From the NCBI GenBank assembly GCA_043770215.1, contig JAYVIQ010000172.1, positions 1-6,213 of the forward strand: DNA of 6,213 bases, given 5' to 3'. The stretch comes from JAYVIQ01 sp043770215 (GTDB lineage: Bacteria; Bacteroidota; Bacteroidia; Cytophagales; JAAEPT01). A program made the translations under genes and the position numbers. Below the pieces are notes generated by a model. It was not told the origin of the DNA, made no database searches, and worked only from the letters and a program-made list of their open reading frames with translations. Shown here one piece after another: positions 1-6,213 of the stretch (its first letter is position 1; every line of letters starts with the position of its first letter).

Positions 1-215
1 ATATTACACCCACTCCTGACGCGCCCTCTCCGGTTGCAGTATGTGATTCTTACACCCTTCCTGCTTTAACTGCTGGTAATGCTTACTACCAGCGGCAAGT
101 AAAGAGCCACCTTTATTTGTAGCAGTATAGTAAGCATTACCAGCAGTTAAAGCAGGAAGGGTGTAAGAATCACATACTGCAACCGGAGAGGGCGCGTCAG
201 GAGTGGGTGTAATAT
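1..215. repeat. Perfect 88-bp inverted repeat (arms 1-88 and 128-215, 39-base spacer), likely contig-end fold-back
   Basis: Base i pairs with base 216-i with no mismatch from 1/215 to 88/128, and pairing is lost in the spacer 89-127. The outer arm reaches the first base of the window, so the true length may be greater. The inner arm encodes CDSYTLPALTAGNAYY on the minus strand, in frame with more than 4 kb of coding sequence. The outer arm encodes the same peptide on the plus strand from base 3 and has no coding context of its own. The inner arm is therefore the original and 1-88 the inverted copy. A chimeric fold-back from amplification or assembly at a contig end explains this most simply. 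A real inverted duplication cannot be excluded from sequence alone. Confidence 0.95.
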
Positions 216-3200
216 TGATTTTTACTTTGAATTCTTCTTCATCTTTACAGCTAGGGGTAGACGAGCTTGCATCGTAAATGTAGTACGAACCATTAGATGA
301 TACATAGTCACCTGGTTTATAGCTAGTTCCGCCGCCATTTGTTGCGGAGTAATATGATTCATTACCTGATAAATTTGTTCCTGTGATTACAGGAAGTTGT
401 AATTTATCACATACTACTAATTCAATTTGTGCACACACCCTAACATTAAACCCATTAGTTGTAGCGTTGCCGATAGTATAAAAAGATAGACCAGTAGCGA
501 AATCAAGTGATTCCCAGATTTGTGGTCCAGCATTAACATTCCCAAGTGCGTCTAATTGAGAATAGTAATGATTACCAGTTTGATGAGAACTATATTCTGG
601 ATTAAGGGCTCCAGTAAAAATATACGGAACACCATCTTCAGCAATAATGGCATCTCTTCCTCCTACTGCACTATTTTGAACATCGCCATGAGCTACTTTC
701 GTTTTAATGGGCTTTGTTCCACTAAAAGAAAAAGTTGCTTTATTTGCGGCCCCTCCATTTGGAACTTGAAAAGCATTTCCCGATGTATTTACATCGGTTA
801 CATTTACAATTATACTGCCAATAGGTAAGCTAAATTTAGAACTTATATCTGTTGAACCGCTAACTTTATTTGAACCGGAAGCAAATCCAAAATCTGAAGG
901 TTCGATTTGCTGAAATCCAGTACATGCATACTGCGTAATGTCAGGGGTGGCATTTATAGTGAAACTTACTGCAACACCAACACTTTCGCAAGTAGGGGAG
1001 GTAGAGTTTCTGACGTATAATGTTCCAGCGTAAGTACCAGAGCCCACATCGCCCAAACCGGTGATGTTTATTGGTGAAGGTGGTAGTGCTGTATAAGCTA
1101 CATTTTTAACACCTGCAGCATTAGCAGCGGCATTCCAATCTATTTTGTATTGATTTGGAGCGCCTGTAGTTGAAGTGTATGGAAGTGTTGTTGAAGAAGC
1201 ACCTGCGCAAATGTTTGGAGTTACCCCTTTTGTTATTGTAGGGGCTGTGCATGGACAAACTACGGCAGCAACTACAGGTGTTCTAGCACATGCAGAGGTT
1301 GGTGCTGTTATTACCCAATTGATTAATCCTGACCATTTAGAGACACCTGTCCCAGTATTATTTGTGGCACTAGTGAAATTTAAAATGTTATTTGCAGCAG
1401 AAGGTAGGGGTGTATTGAAAAAAGAATTCTGACCAGATTGTGATATTACTTGTGCGCAACTAGCAGAAGTTACTTCCATAACATAATTTCCGCTTGAAGG
1501 TATATTAAAACCTGTCATACCTGTAAGTGTTATCAGTGGGCTAGGAGCTCCTGTTCCTGAGATTGAGAAGTTTTGGGTACGAAGAATTACTCCAGAACTA
1601 TTTTTAAGGGTTACTGAAACTGTTTTAGGTCCGGTAGGAGTGCACAAATCAAAATAAAGGCTTATTTGGGCAGAGGTTAAAGAAAAAGCTCTATTTGCTG
1701 TGAAATCAACGCTTGTGGTACCTGTGAAGTTATTTACATCACTATGAGATGTTGGTCCTACATTAAAACTTGAAGTACTTGAATTCTCCACCCAGTATGT
1801 AGTAGGGTTTGTAGCAACAGAGGCATTATAAGTACCCGTGGTTTGTCCTGCAATTGCAGAACCACCTGTAGCAGTAGAGTACCAAGCATAGTTAGTAGCT
1901 CCAGAAACTGTAAAAGTTCCAAGGGTTGGAGGGCAAACAGTAGAATTTGTTGGGTTAAGCGCTCCTGCTCCTAAAGTGAAAATTACTTCGTCTGTAACTG
2001 TTCCACACGCATGGCTCGCTTCTACCCTATATGTACCTTCGTCATTAACTAGTAAATTTCGTGTAGAGCTGTAAGGATATACAACATTATTTCTATACCA
2101 GATATAAGAGGTAAATCCTGCTCCAGCATCTAAAGTTACAGAGGAAGGATTACACAACGCAACATCTGGTCCTAGGTTAATGGTAGGCGGTGTGTTTACT
2201 GAAACGGTTGCTTCTCTTAATATACTACAATTTAAATCACCTTTTAAGGCAATTCTTACTCCGTATTTGCCGGCAGTAGTAGCTGAAAAGTTTGTGTTCC
2301 CTGTTTCCCAATACTCTTGAGCAATATCATTTTTGTACCATTGCCACACATAATTGGCTCCGCTTTTGTCAGATACTGCACTAAAATTTACGCTACCAGA
2401 AGGGCATATTGTAGTGTTACCTGGGGTTAAGGTTAATGTTGTAGGGGCGGTAGGGGCAATACATGGGCAGTAATTTACGGCAATAACTGGCGTTCTTGGG
2501 CAGGTGTTTGGGTAACTAAACTTCCAATTATAAAACATTGCATAGTTGTCCGTTTTTACAGATCCATCTAATGATGTTCCAGTAATAGAAATAATATTAT
2601 TTGCATCAGTATATGGGAAAGATAAATTATTGTTAGAAATATATAAATCTCCTCCAGAGGTTGTCAACTGTAATCGATAAGTGCCCGCAGTAGGTATAGT
2701 TATTCCTACAGGAATTCTTACTGCAGTAAATGTAGGGGCAGCTGGTATGTTTATATTACCAGTTACACCTCCCACTATTGCAGTACCACCAGTTGTAGCA
2801 TTAAAAACAGTAAGTTGAATATTGAAGCCTGGAAATCCTGATTTATATACGGTTACTGAATCTATTCTTACATTAGCAGTTGTAGTTGTAAAGATTAGTC
2901 CAGGAGATTTAGAAATATCTGTATAAAAACCTGCTTGGGCGTTTGTTTTTCCTACTGTTCCAGGTACGTTTCCGTTATATTCTGCGTAGTATGTTCTTGT
3001 AGTTGTTAAGCCAGTAGGGTTGTAGGATAATGAGTTAGCTGCTATTGGAGCTCCGCCTGTTGCATTGGTATACCAACTTACGTTTGCCGATAGGGCTCCA
3101 GTTACAGAAAGGTTAGCATTTCCTGGCATACATATCGTGTCATTTTTAGGAGAAATTCCCAAGTGAGAGACTAATACAGTATCGTACTTAGCCCCGCATA

Positions 3201-4299
3201 TACTATCAAAAGTTTCTACTATATACTGCCCAGATTGGTTTACAGTTAAGTTTTTAGTTATAGCACCAGTTACTTCTAGGCCATTTCTAAGCCATCTAAA
3301 TGCAATTGATTTGCCAGGGTGTTGCCCAGATAGTGTTGCGGTAAGCGTATGTGTAGAGGGGTTACATAGTTGTATGTCTGGCCCTAAATCTACGTCGTAA
3401 TTTGTTACAACAGCAGTTAGGGCAGATTTCATACAAGATCCAGTTTTCTGAACACAAAGGGCTAAATTTTGACTGGTGTTTACCGTTGTAGAGCATGATG
3501 TGGATCCGTTTGACCATAATATACTTAGTGTAGGATCTGTACAATTTAACCCGAAATCTTTTATAGATACTGTTCCTGTTGTACCGCAAAGAGTTATTTC
3601 TGCAGGTAAAGTTGGTGAAGGGGTGTTGTTTCCGGCAAATGCACACCCTTCTTGGATTAAGATATGGTCAATGGCAAAGTCATTACCACTACTGAAATTT
3701 CCTCCACTTGTATTCCATATTTCTAAGGGTCTGATACCTGTAGGTCCTGTATAATAAACAGAATCTGCAAATAATGTCCACTGCCCTACAGTTGTTGGAG
3801 TTTTAAAAGTTTTTGGAAAAGTAAAAGCGGTGCCTCCAGATCCGTTACCTACTCTAAATTGAAAATTTGCTAAATCAGAAGGGTCGCCAGGAGTATTGTC
3901 ATACACAGTCATTACATAAATTTCAAAATAGTACCATCTATTATTTGTAAGTGGTACCTGTTGACTCCAAAACTTATTAGGGAGGGTTGAGGAACCATCT
4001 ATCATATAGAAATTACCTGATCCACCATAGCCTTTCAAGGGAGCAAAAGCGGCATTTAAGATGGATGCGTTATTGACGATGAATAACTCACCTGGGTCTG
4101 AACTACCGTTTCCATTAAATCCTTCTACGTAATTACCGTCATGTTGAAAAGTACTGAAATTGCCTGTGTTAAAATCTGGATCATTTACCAAGTTGTCATT
4201 AAAGCGAGTTATAATATCATCAGGATCACAGGTGGTAAGTTGCGCATAACTTTTGGAGCTAATTATTAAGCTTAGGGCAATAAAAGTTAAATTTTTCAT
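4..4299 (-). CDS. Giant secreted multidomain Ig-like/adhesin protein, 3' end lost at fold-back
   Basis: Probable cell-surface or secreted adhesin; ligand unknown. Numbering starts at the Met at 4297-4299, chosen because it begins a classic signal peptide (residues 1-19, cleavage after SYA, mature start at Gln20). The frame stays open upstream to Mets at 4377 and 4410, but these would bury the signal. Order: carbohydrate-binding-like beta-sandwich (about 20-215); Ig/PKD-like (about 225-300); composite module 1 (305-613: LGPD Ig-like, WYTNATGG Ig-like, beta-sandwich, CPRTPV..CPC end); Ig-like (about 615-705); composite module 2 (709-1017); PKD-like (about 1018-1115); unrecognised domain (about 1120-1290); adhesin repeats from Cys1297 and Cys1376. 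Residues 1405-1431 and the stop at 4-6 are antisense of the last repeat and probably artefactual, so treat Gly1404 as the last reliable residue. A C-terminal type IX secretion sorting domain is expected in such proteins, but none is visible. Domain calls are from pattern, not a search; the surface role is fairly sure, the function is not. Confidence 0.85.
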   Translation of the reverse strand: MKNLTFIALSLIISSKSYAQLTTCDPDDIITRFNDNLVNDPDFNTGNFSTFQHDGNYVEGFNGNGSSDPGELFIVNNASILNAAFAPLKGYGGSGNFYMIDGSSTLPNKFWSQQVPLTNNRWYYFEIYVMTVYDNTPGDPSDLANFQFRVGNGSGGTAFTFPKTFKTPTTVGQWTLFADSVYYTGPTGIRPLEIWNTSGGNFSSGNDFAIDHILIQEGCAFAGNNTPSPTLPAEITLCGTTGTVSIKDFGLNCTDPTLSILWSNGSTSCSTTVNTSQNLALCVQKTGSCMKSALTAVVTNYDVDLGPDIQLCNPSTHTLTATLSGQHPGKSIAFRWLRNGLEVTGAITKNLTVNQSGQYIVETFDSICGAKYDTVLVSHLGISPKNDTICMPGNANLSVTGALSANVSWYTNATGGAPIAANSLSYNPTGLTTTRTYYAEYNGNVPGTVGKTNAQAGFYTDISKSPGLIFTTTTANVRIDSVTVYKSGFPGFNIQLTVFNATTGGTAIVGGVTGNINIPAAPTFTAVRIPVGITIPTAGTYRLQLTTSGGDLYISNNNLSFPYTDANNIISITGTSLDGSVKTDNYAMFYNWKFSYPNTCPRTPVIAVNYCPCIAPTAPTTLTLTPGNTTICPSGSVNFSAVSDKSGANYVWQWYKNDIAQEYWETGNTNFSATTAGKYGVRIALKGDLNCSILREATVSVNTPPTINLGPDVALCNPSSVTLDAGAGFTSYIWYRNNVVYPYSSTRNLLVNDEGTYRVEASHACGTVTDEVIFTLGAGALNPTNSTVCPPTLGTFTVSGATNYAWYSTATGGSAIAGQTTGTYNASVATNPTTYWVENSSTSSFNVGPTSHSDVNNFTGTTSVDFTANRAFSLTSAQISLYFDLCTPTGPKTVSVTLKNSSGVILRTQNFSISGTGAPSPLITLTGMTGFNIPSSGNYVMEVTSASCAQVISQSGQNSFFNTPLPSAANNILNFTSATNNTGTGVSKWSGLINWVITAPTSACARTPVVAAVVCPCTAPTITKGVTPNICAGASSTTLPYTSTTGAPNQYKIDWNAAANAAGVKNVAYTALPPSPINITGLGDVGSGTYAGTLYVRNSTSPTCESVGVAVSFTINATPDITQYACTGFQQIEPSDFGFASGSNKVSGSTDISSKFSLPIGSIIVNVTDVNTSGNAFQVPNGGAANKATFSFSGTKPIKTKVAHGDVQNSAVGGRDAIIAEDGVPYIFTGALNPEYSSHQTGNHYYSQLDALGNVNAGPQIWESLDFATGLSFYTIGNATTNGFNVRVCAQIELVVCDKLQLPVITGTNLSGNESYYSATNGGGTSYKPGDYVSSNGSYYIYDASSSTPSCKDEEEFKVKINITPTPDAPSPVAVCDSYTLPALTAGNAYYTATNKGGSLLAAGSKHYQQLKQEGCKNHILQPERARQEWV
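88..411 (-). repeat. Start of a tandem adhesin-repeat array (one full 79-residue unit and part of a second)
   Basis: Within the giant protein, a unit starts at Cys1297 (CDKLQLPVITGTNLSGNESYYSATNGGG begins it, bases 175-411). The next starts at Cys1376 (CDSYTLPALTAGNAYYTATNKGG, bases 88-174). They share the pattern C-D-x3-LP-x-(I/L)T ... GN-x-x-YY-x-ATN-x-GG. Similar CDSYTLP...GNAYYT repeats are familiar from large SprB-like surface adhesins of Bacteroidota. The second copy is cut by the inverted repeat, and more units would be expected beyond it. Confidence 0.7.
1249..2175 (-). repeat. Composite extracellular module, copy 2 (residues 709-1017)
   Basis: This copy opens with LGPDVALCNPS at residue 709, has WYSTATGG (Trp806), then a second beta-sandwich-like stretch, and ends in CARTPVVAAVVCPC (Cys1004 to Cys1017). 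The outer anchors lie 404 residues after their partners in copy 1. An extra Ig-like domain of about 90 residues (about 615-705, with WQWYKN) separates the two copies. Confidence 0.7.
2461..3387 (-). repeat. Composite extracellular module, copy 1 (residues 305-613)
   Basis: This module opens with LGPDIQLCNPS at residue 305 and continues with a WYTNATGG Ig-like segment (Trp409). A beta-sandwich-like stretch of about 150 residues follows, and the module ends in CPRTPVIAVNYCPC (Cys600 to Cys613). The second copy (1249-2175) repeats this order and has exactly the same anchor-to-anchor length of 309 residues, although the middle anchor is shifted by 7 residues. The copies are clearly diverged in protein sequence, so the duplication is old. 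Confidence 0.7.
4241..4299 (-). other. Sec signal peptide of the giant adhesin-like protein
   Basis: The first 19 residues have a Lys at position 2, a hydrophobic core (LTFIALSLII) and a small-residue cleavage site (S-Y-A before Gln20). This fits cleavage by signal peptidase I and export by Sec. It also fixes the likely start codon at 4297-4299 rather than the in-frame Mets 26 and 37 codons upstream. The residue after cleavage is Gln, not Cys, so this is not a lipoprotein. Confidence 0.8.
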
Positions 4300-4618
4300 A
4301 GAAAAAGTGAATTCGAGTTTATTTAAAAACTGAGTTAAACTTGAAAAGCTTGTGTTGGCTTGTATTTTTGATTTCATAACAATATAATTAAATACATGTA
4401 TAAGAAGCATTTATAGCAGTATACGATGTGCAGTAATAAATGTTTGTAAATTAAGAATGTTTACTTGATATTTATCTGATAAACAATTTATTTTATCTCT
4501 AAATGTAATAAAAATCATTTTTAAATGTTTTCTATATCAAGCAATAGTCTATTATGTGTATAAAAAAAGGCTTGAAAAAAAATCAAGCCTTTTTGTGGTG
4601 TTCTAAAATAATGTTATT
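4300..4618. other. AT-rich intergenic region upstream of the giant gene
   Basis: This 319-base stretch separates the peptidase stop from the signal-peptide start codon of the giant gene and should hold the giant gene's promoter. Its right part contains the peptidase terminator (4562-4594). I found no perfect TAnnTTTG element on the minus strand here, so the promoter cannot be placed. A short dyad, TTTATC-T-GATAAA (4471-4483), could be an operator but may be chance in such AT-rich DNA. The proximal 111 bases are open in frame with the gene, but no export signal would result from the upstream Mets. No RNA gene or small coding sequence is evident. Confidence 0.6.
4562..4594 (-). terminator. Intrinsic terminator after the M48 peptidase gene
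   Basis: Bases 4564-4575 pair perfectly with 4583-4594 (12-bp stem with core GGCTTGA/TCAAGCC) around a 7-base loop. Read on the minus strand the hairpin ends in a run of seven T (4568-4562). It starts 25 bases past the peptidase stop codon. It should separate peptidase transcription from the giant gene downstream. The A/T flanks would let it work in both directions, but no plus-strand gene needs it. Confidence 0.9.
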
Positions 4619-5431
4619 CTAGAGGGTAATGTTATTTGCCAGTTTCTGAATTTCTACCCAGTTTGCTTTTTCTTTATCGCTTAAGGCACAACCCATAGCT
4701 GTTGCTTTATCATTAATGTTTTTAACTCTATTGTCTGGGCTTGGGTGTGTGCTTAAAAACTCTGGAGTGCTTCCGGTTGCTTCTTCTGCTATTAATTTTT
4801 CAAAGAAACCTGCTGCCCCATTTGCAGCATATTGAGAGTTGCATAGGTATTCTATGGACCATTCGTCAGCATCTTTTTCATCTGATCTACTAAATTTAAG
4901 TCCCGCAAGTCCAGTTGCCAATTGAGCCAAGCCATTATCGCTACCTAGGGCTATCTCTAACAAAAGTTGTACGCCAGAATTTTTTATCATTTGGTTTACA
5001 GAGTGTCTTCTGTCTGCATGTGCTAGCTCATGACCCATTACTCCAGCAAAATGTTCTGGTTTGTCTAGATAATTTATTAAACCTGTGTAAATATAGATAA
5101 ACCCTCCAGGGGCTGCAAAAGCATTTAATGTTTTAGGGTCATTTATAATTTTAATTTTCCAAGCAAATTGATTTTTGTACCTAACTTTTCCAGAATTTAG
5201 GATTATGTCTCTAAATTTATACATGCTTTGGTATAACAAAGGATTTTTAGTACTATCTACCAACGGAAACTCTTTAGGGTTAGTTGCAATGTGATCTGAT
5301 AATTGCTCCCCAAGTTTAATGTCTTGCTCTACAGGAAAGAGCAATTCTTTCATTCCTCCTTTTTTACATCCTGCAAAGATGAGCATGACTATAAGTGATA
5401 ATACACTGATTTGAATATGTTTTAGTTTCAT
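4619..5431 (-). CDS. M48-family zinc metallopeptidase, predicted lipoprotein
   Basis: A 270-residue peptidase likely anchored in the periplasm-facing envelope, where Oma1/BepA/LoiP-like M48 enzymes take part in protein quality control; its substrate here is unknown. The start gives a lipoprotein signal (hydrophobic residues 8-20, lipobox IFAGC, lipidated Cys22, followed by KKGG). The catalytic motif is HELAH at 134-138: His134 and His138 bind zinc and Glu135 is the catalytic base. The third ligand is probably Glu185 in FSRSDEKDAD (180-189), the family's usual SRxxExxAD pattern. Other family marks are NAFAAPGGFIYIYTGL (103-118) and STHPSPDNR (227-235). There are no TPR repeats, so it is the short form rather than a BepA-type fusion. 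All key residues are present and the gene looks intact. It follows the epimerase gene by 32 bases but probably has its own promoter, and a strong terminator follows it. Confidence 0.95.
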   Translation of the reverse strand: MKLKHIQISVLSLIVMLIFAGCKKGGMKELLFPVEQDIKLGEQLSDHIATNPKEFPLVDSTKNPLLYQSMYKFRDIILNSGKVRYKNQFAWKIKIINDPKTLNAFAAPGGFIYIYTGLINYLDKPEHFAGVMGHELAHADRRHSVNQMIKNSGVQLLLEIALGSDNGLAQLATGLAGLKFSRSDEKDADEWSIEYLCNSQYAANGAAGFFEKLIAEEATGSTPEFLSTHPSPDNRVKNINDKATAMGCALSDKEKANWVEIQKLANNITL

Positions 5432-5451
5432 ATCTTTTTATTTTGACCTAG

Positions 5452-5459
5452 CAAAAATA
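5452..5459 (-). promoter_or_regulatory. Bacteroidota-type -7 element for the M48 peptidase gene
   Basis: The minus strand reads TATTTTTG, a perfect match to the Bacteroidota -7 consensus TAnnTTTG, in the 32-base gap between the epimerase stop and the peptidase start. Transcription would begin about 14 bases before the ATG. No good TTG -33 element sits at the usual spacing, where the sequence is still epimerase coding DNA, so the promoter may be weak or the match accidental in AT-rich DNA. Confidence 0.45.
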
Positions 5460-5463
5460 CAAA

Positions 5464-6213
5464 TTAATTGTTGCTTTTAGATAATTGTTCATCAAAATAA
5501 GCAATAGTTTTTATCAAACCTTCTTTTAATTCTATTTTAGGCTCCCAGTTTAATTCCTTTTTGGCTAACTCTATTACTGGTTGGCGTTGCATAGGGTCAT
5601 CTTTTGGCAGGTCATGGTATACAATTTTAGATTTGGAGCCTATCATTTCTATTACTAGTTCAGCTAACTGTTTAATAGTGAATTCAATAGGGTTACCAAT
5701 ATTTACTGGGCCTGTAAATCCTTTTCTGCTATTCATTAAACTATGCATCCCGTTTAGAAGATCGTCCATATAGCAAAAACTTCTGGTTTGATCTCCTTTA
5801 CCATAAATAGTTATGTCTATTCCTTTTAATGCTTGGACAATAAAGTTAGAAACCACACGGCCGTCATTTGGGTCCATTCTTGGTCCGTAAGTATTGAAAA
5901 TACGCATTATTTTTATGTCTACAGCATTTTGGTTGTGGTAGTCCATAAATAAGGTTTCTGCACATCTTTTCCCCTCATCATAGCAACTTCTTATGCCTAT
6001 TGGGTTTACGTGTCCCCAATAATCTTCTTTTTGTGGATGAACTTCAGGGTCACCGTATACCTCACTTGTGCTGGCCTGTAGTATGGTTGCTTTTACTCTT
6101 TTTGCCAAACCAAGCATGTTTATAGCACCCATTACAGATGTTTTTATGGTTTTGATAGAGTTGTATTGGTAATGTACAGGAGAAGCGGGGCAAGCAAGGT
6201 TATATATTTGGTC
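5464..6213 (-). CDS. UDP-glucuronate decarboxylase (UDP-xylose synthase), 5' partial
   Basis: Cytoplasmic extended-SDR enzyme that oxidises and decarboxylates UDP-glucuronate to UDP-xylose with bound NAD, supplying sugar for surface polysaccharide. The frame is open to the window edge, and residues before the internal Met at 6132 match the family (DQIYNLACPASPVHYQY), so that Met is not the start. Counting from the edge, 249 residues are visible. STSEVYGDPEVHPQ holds Thr49 and Glu51, and Tyr78/Lys82 form the YxxxK pair (CYDEGKR). RIFNTYGPRM, DGRVVSNFI and GDQTRSFCYMDDL follow. Arg210 in DDPMQRQP is probably the substrate-binding arginine. Compared with human UXS1, the N-terminal Rossmann part with the glycine-rich NAD motif is missing, about 60-70 residues. 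A Val replaces the usual Asp after RxP (RQPVI), probably a harmless variant. The C-terminal end is complete. Confidence 0.95.
   Translation of the reverse strand, partial: DQIYNLACPASPVHYQYNSIKTIKTSVMGAINMLGLAKRVKATILQASTSEVYGDPEVHPQKEDYWGHVNPIGIRSCYDEGKRCAETLFMDYHNQNAVDIKIMRIFNTYGPRMDPNDGRVVSNFIVQALKGIDITIYGKGDQTRSFCYMDDLLNGMHSLMNSRKGFTGPVNIGNPIEFTIKQLAELVIEMIGSKSKIVYHDLPKDDPMQRQPVIELAKKELNWEPKIELKEGLIKTIAYFDEQLSKSNN

Noticed and set aside
1..215. Inverted repeat as a natural terminator, an invertible phase-variation switch or a mobile-element end
   Set aside because: The arms are coding sequence of an adhesin repeat, far longer than a terminator stem and without a T-run. The 39-base spacer holds no promoter or gene, no recombinase or transposase is present, and the position at the window edge favours an artefact.
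556..828. Plus-strand open frame opposite the giant gene
   Set aside because: The translation is Ile/Ser/Cys-rich with no family features, and it lies wholly antisense to a well-supported coding region. The same applies to plus-strand frames at 1175-1432 and 3476-3754.
3362..3646. Minus-strand open frame overlapping the giant gene in another frame
   Set aside because: Its composition is basic and Cys-rich with no recognisable domain. The overlapping frame encodes clear Ig-like sequence.
4471..4483. TTTATC-T-GATAAA dyad as a defined operator
   Set aside because: Six-base arms of A/T-rich sequence are expected by chance in this region, and no regulator gene or second copy supports it. It is mentioned only within the intergenic entry.
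4915..5100. Plus-strand open frame antisense to the peptidase
   Set aside because: It is the shadow of the HELAH-containing conserved region, with no start signal or family features. The same reasoning removes the plus-strand frame at 5561-5773 opposite the decarboxylase.
6130..6132. Met at 6132 as the start of the decarboxylase
   Set aside because: The 27 codons between it and the window edge encode strongly conserved family sequence (DQIYNLACPASPVHYQY), so this Met is internal and the gene is cut by the window.

Overview
The window looks like AT-rich chromosome from a member of the Bacteroidota. The evidence is a very long secreted protein made of Ig-like and adhesin-like modules of the kind common in gliding or adhesive Bacteroidota, a perfect TAnnTTTG-type -7 promoter element, A-rich start regions without clear Shine-Dalgarno sequences, and a UDP-glucuronate decarboxylase typical of bacterial surface polysaccharide loci. 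Genus cannot be judged from the sequence. All three genes lie on the minus strand, so transcription runs from right to left.

Right edge (5464-6213): the C-terminal 249 residues of a UDP-glucuronate decarboxylase (UDP-xylose synthase). Its N-terminus, with the NAD-binding glycine motif, lies beyond the window. Next (4619-5431) is a complete M48-family zinc metallopeptidase with a lipoprotein signal. It has its own likely -7 promoter element in the 32-base gap before it and a strong hairpin plus T-run terminator after it. An AT-rich non-coding stretch (4300-4618) follows, and then a giant secreted multidomain protein running off the left side (start codon at 4299). Its visible architecture is: signal peptide, N-terminal carbohydrate-binding-like beta-sandwich, an Ig-like domain, two copies of a roughly 309-residue composite module spaced 404 residues apart, a PKD-like domain, an unrecognised globular domain, and the start of an array of about 79-residue adhesin repeats.

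The most important observation is at the left end. Bases 1-88 are an exact reverse complement of bases 128-215, with a 39-base spacer. The inner arm encodes the adhesin repeat in frame with the rest of the giant gene. The outer arm encodes the same peptide on the opposite strand, so the apparent C-terminus and stop codon of the giant gene (27 residues plus stop) are simply the antisense of its own repeat. This is best explained as a fold-back artefact at a contig end, in which case the real gene is 3'-truncated and longer than it appears.

The three genes all concern the cell envelope or surface (sugar-nucleotide supply, envelope proteolysis, surface adhesion). Nothing in the sequence shows that they form one operon; the promoter and terminator around the peptidase suggest separate units. 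I found no RNA genes, CRISPR arrays, insertion sequences or genuine plus-strand genes, and no convincing new biological system.
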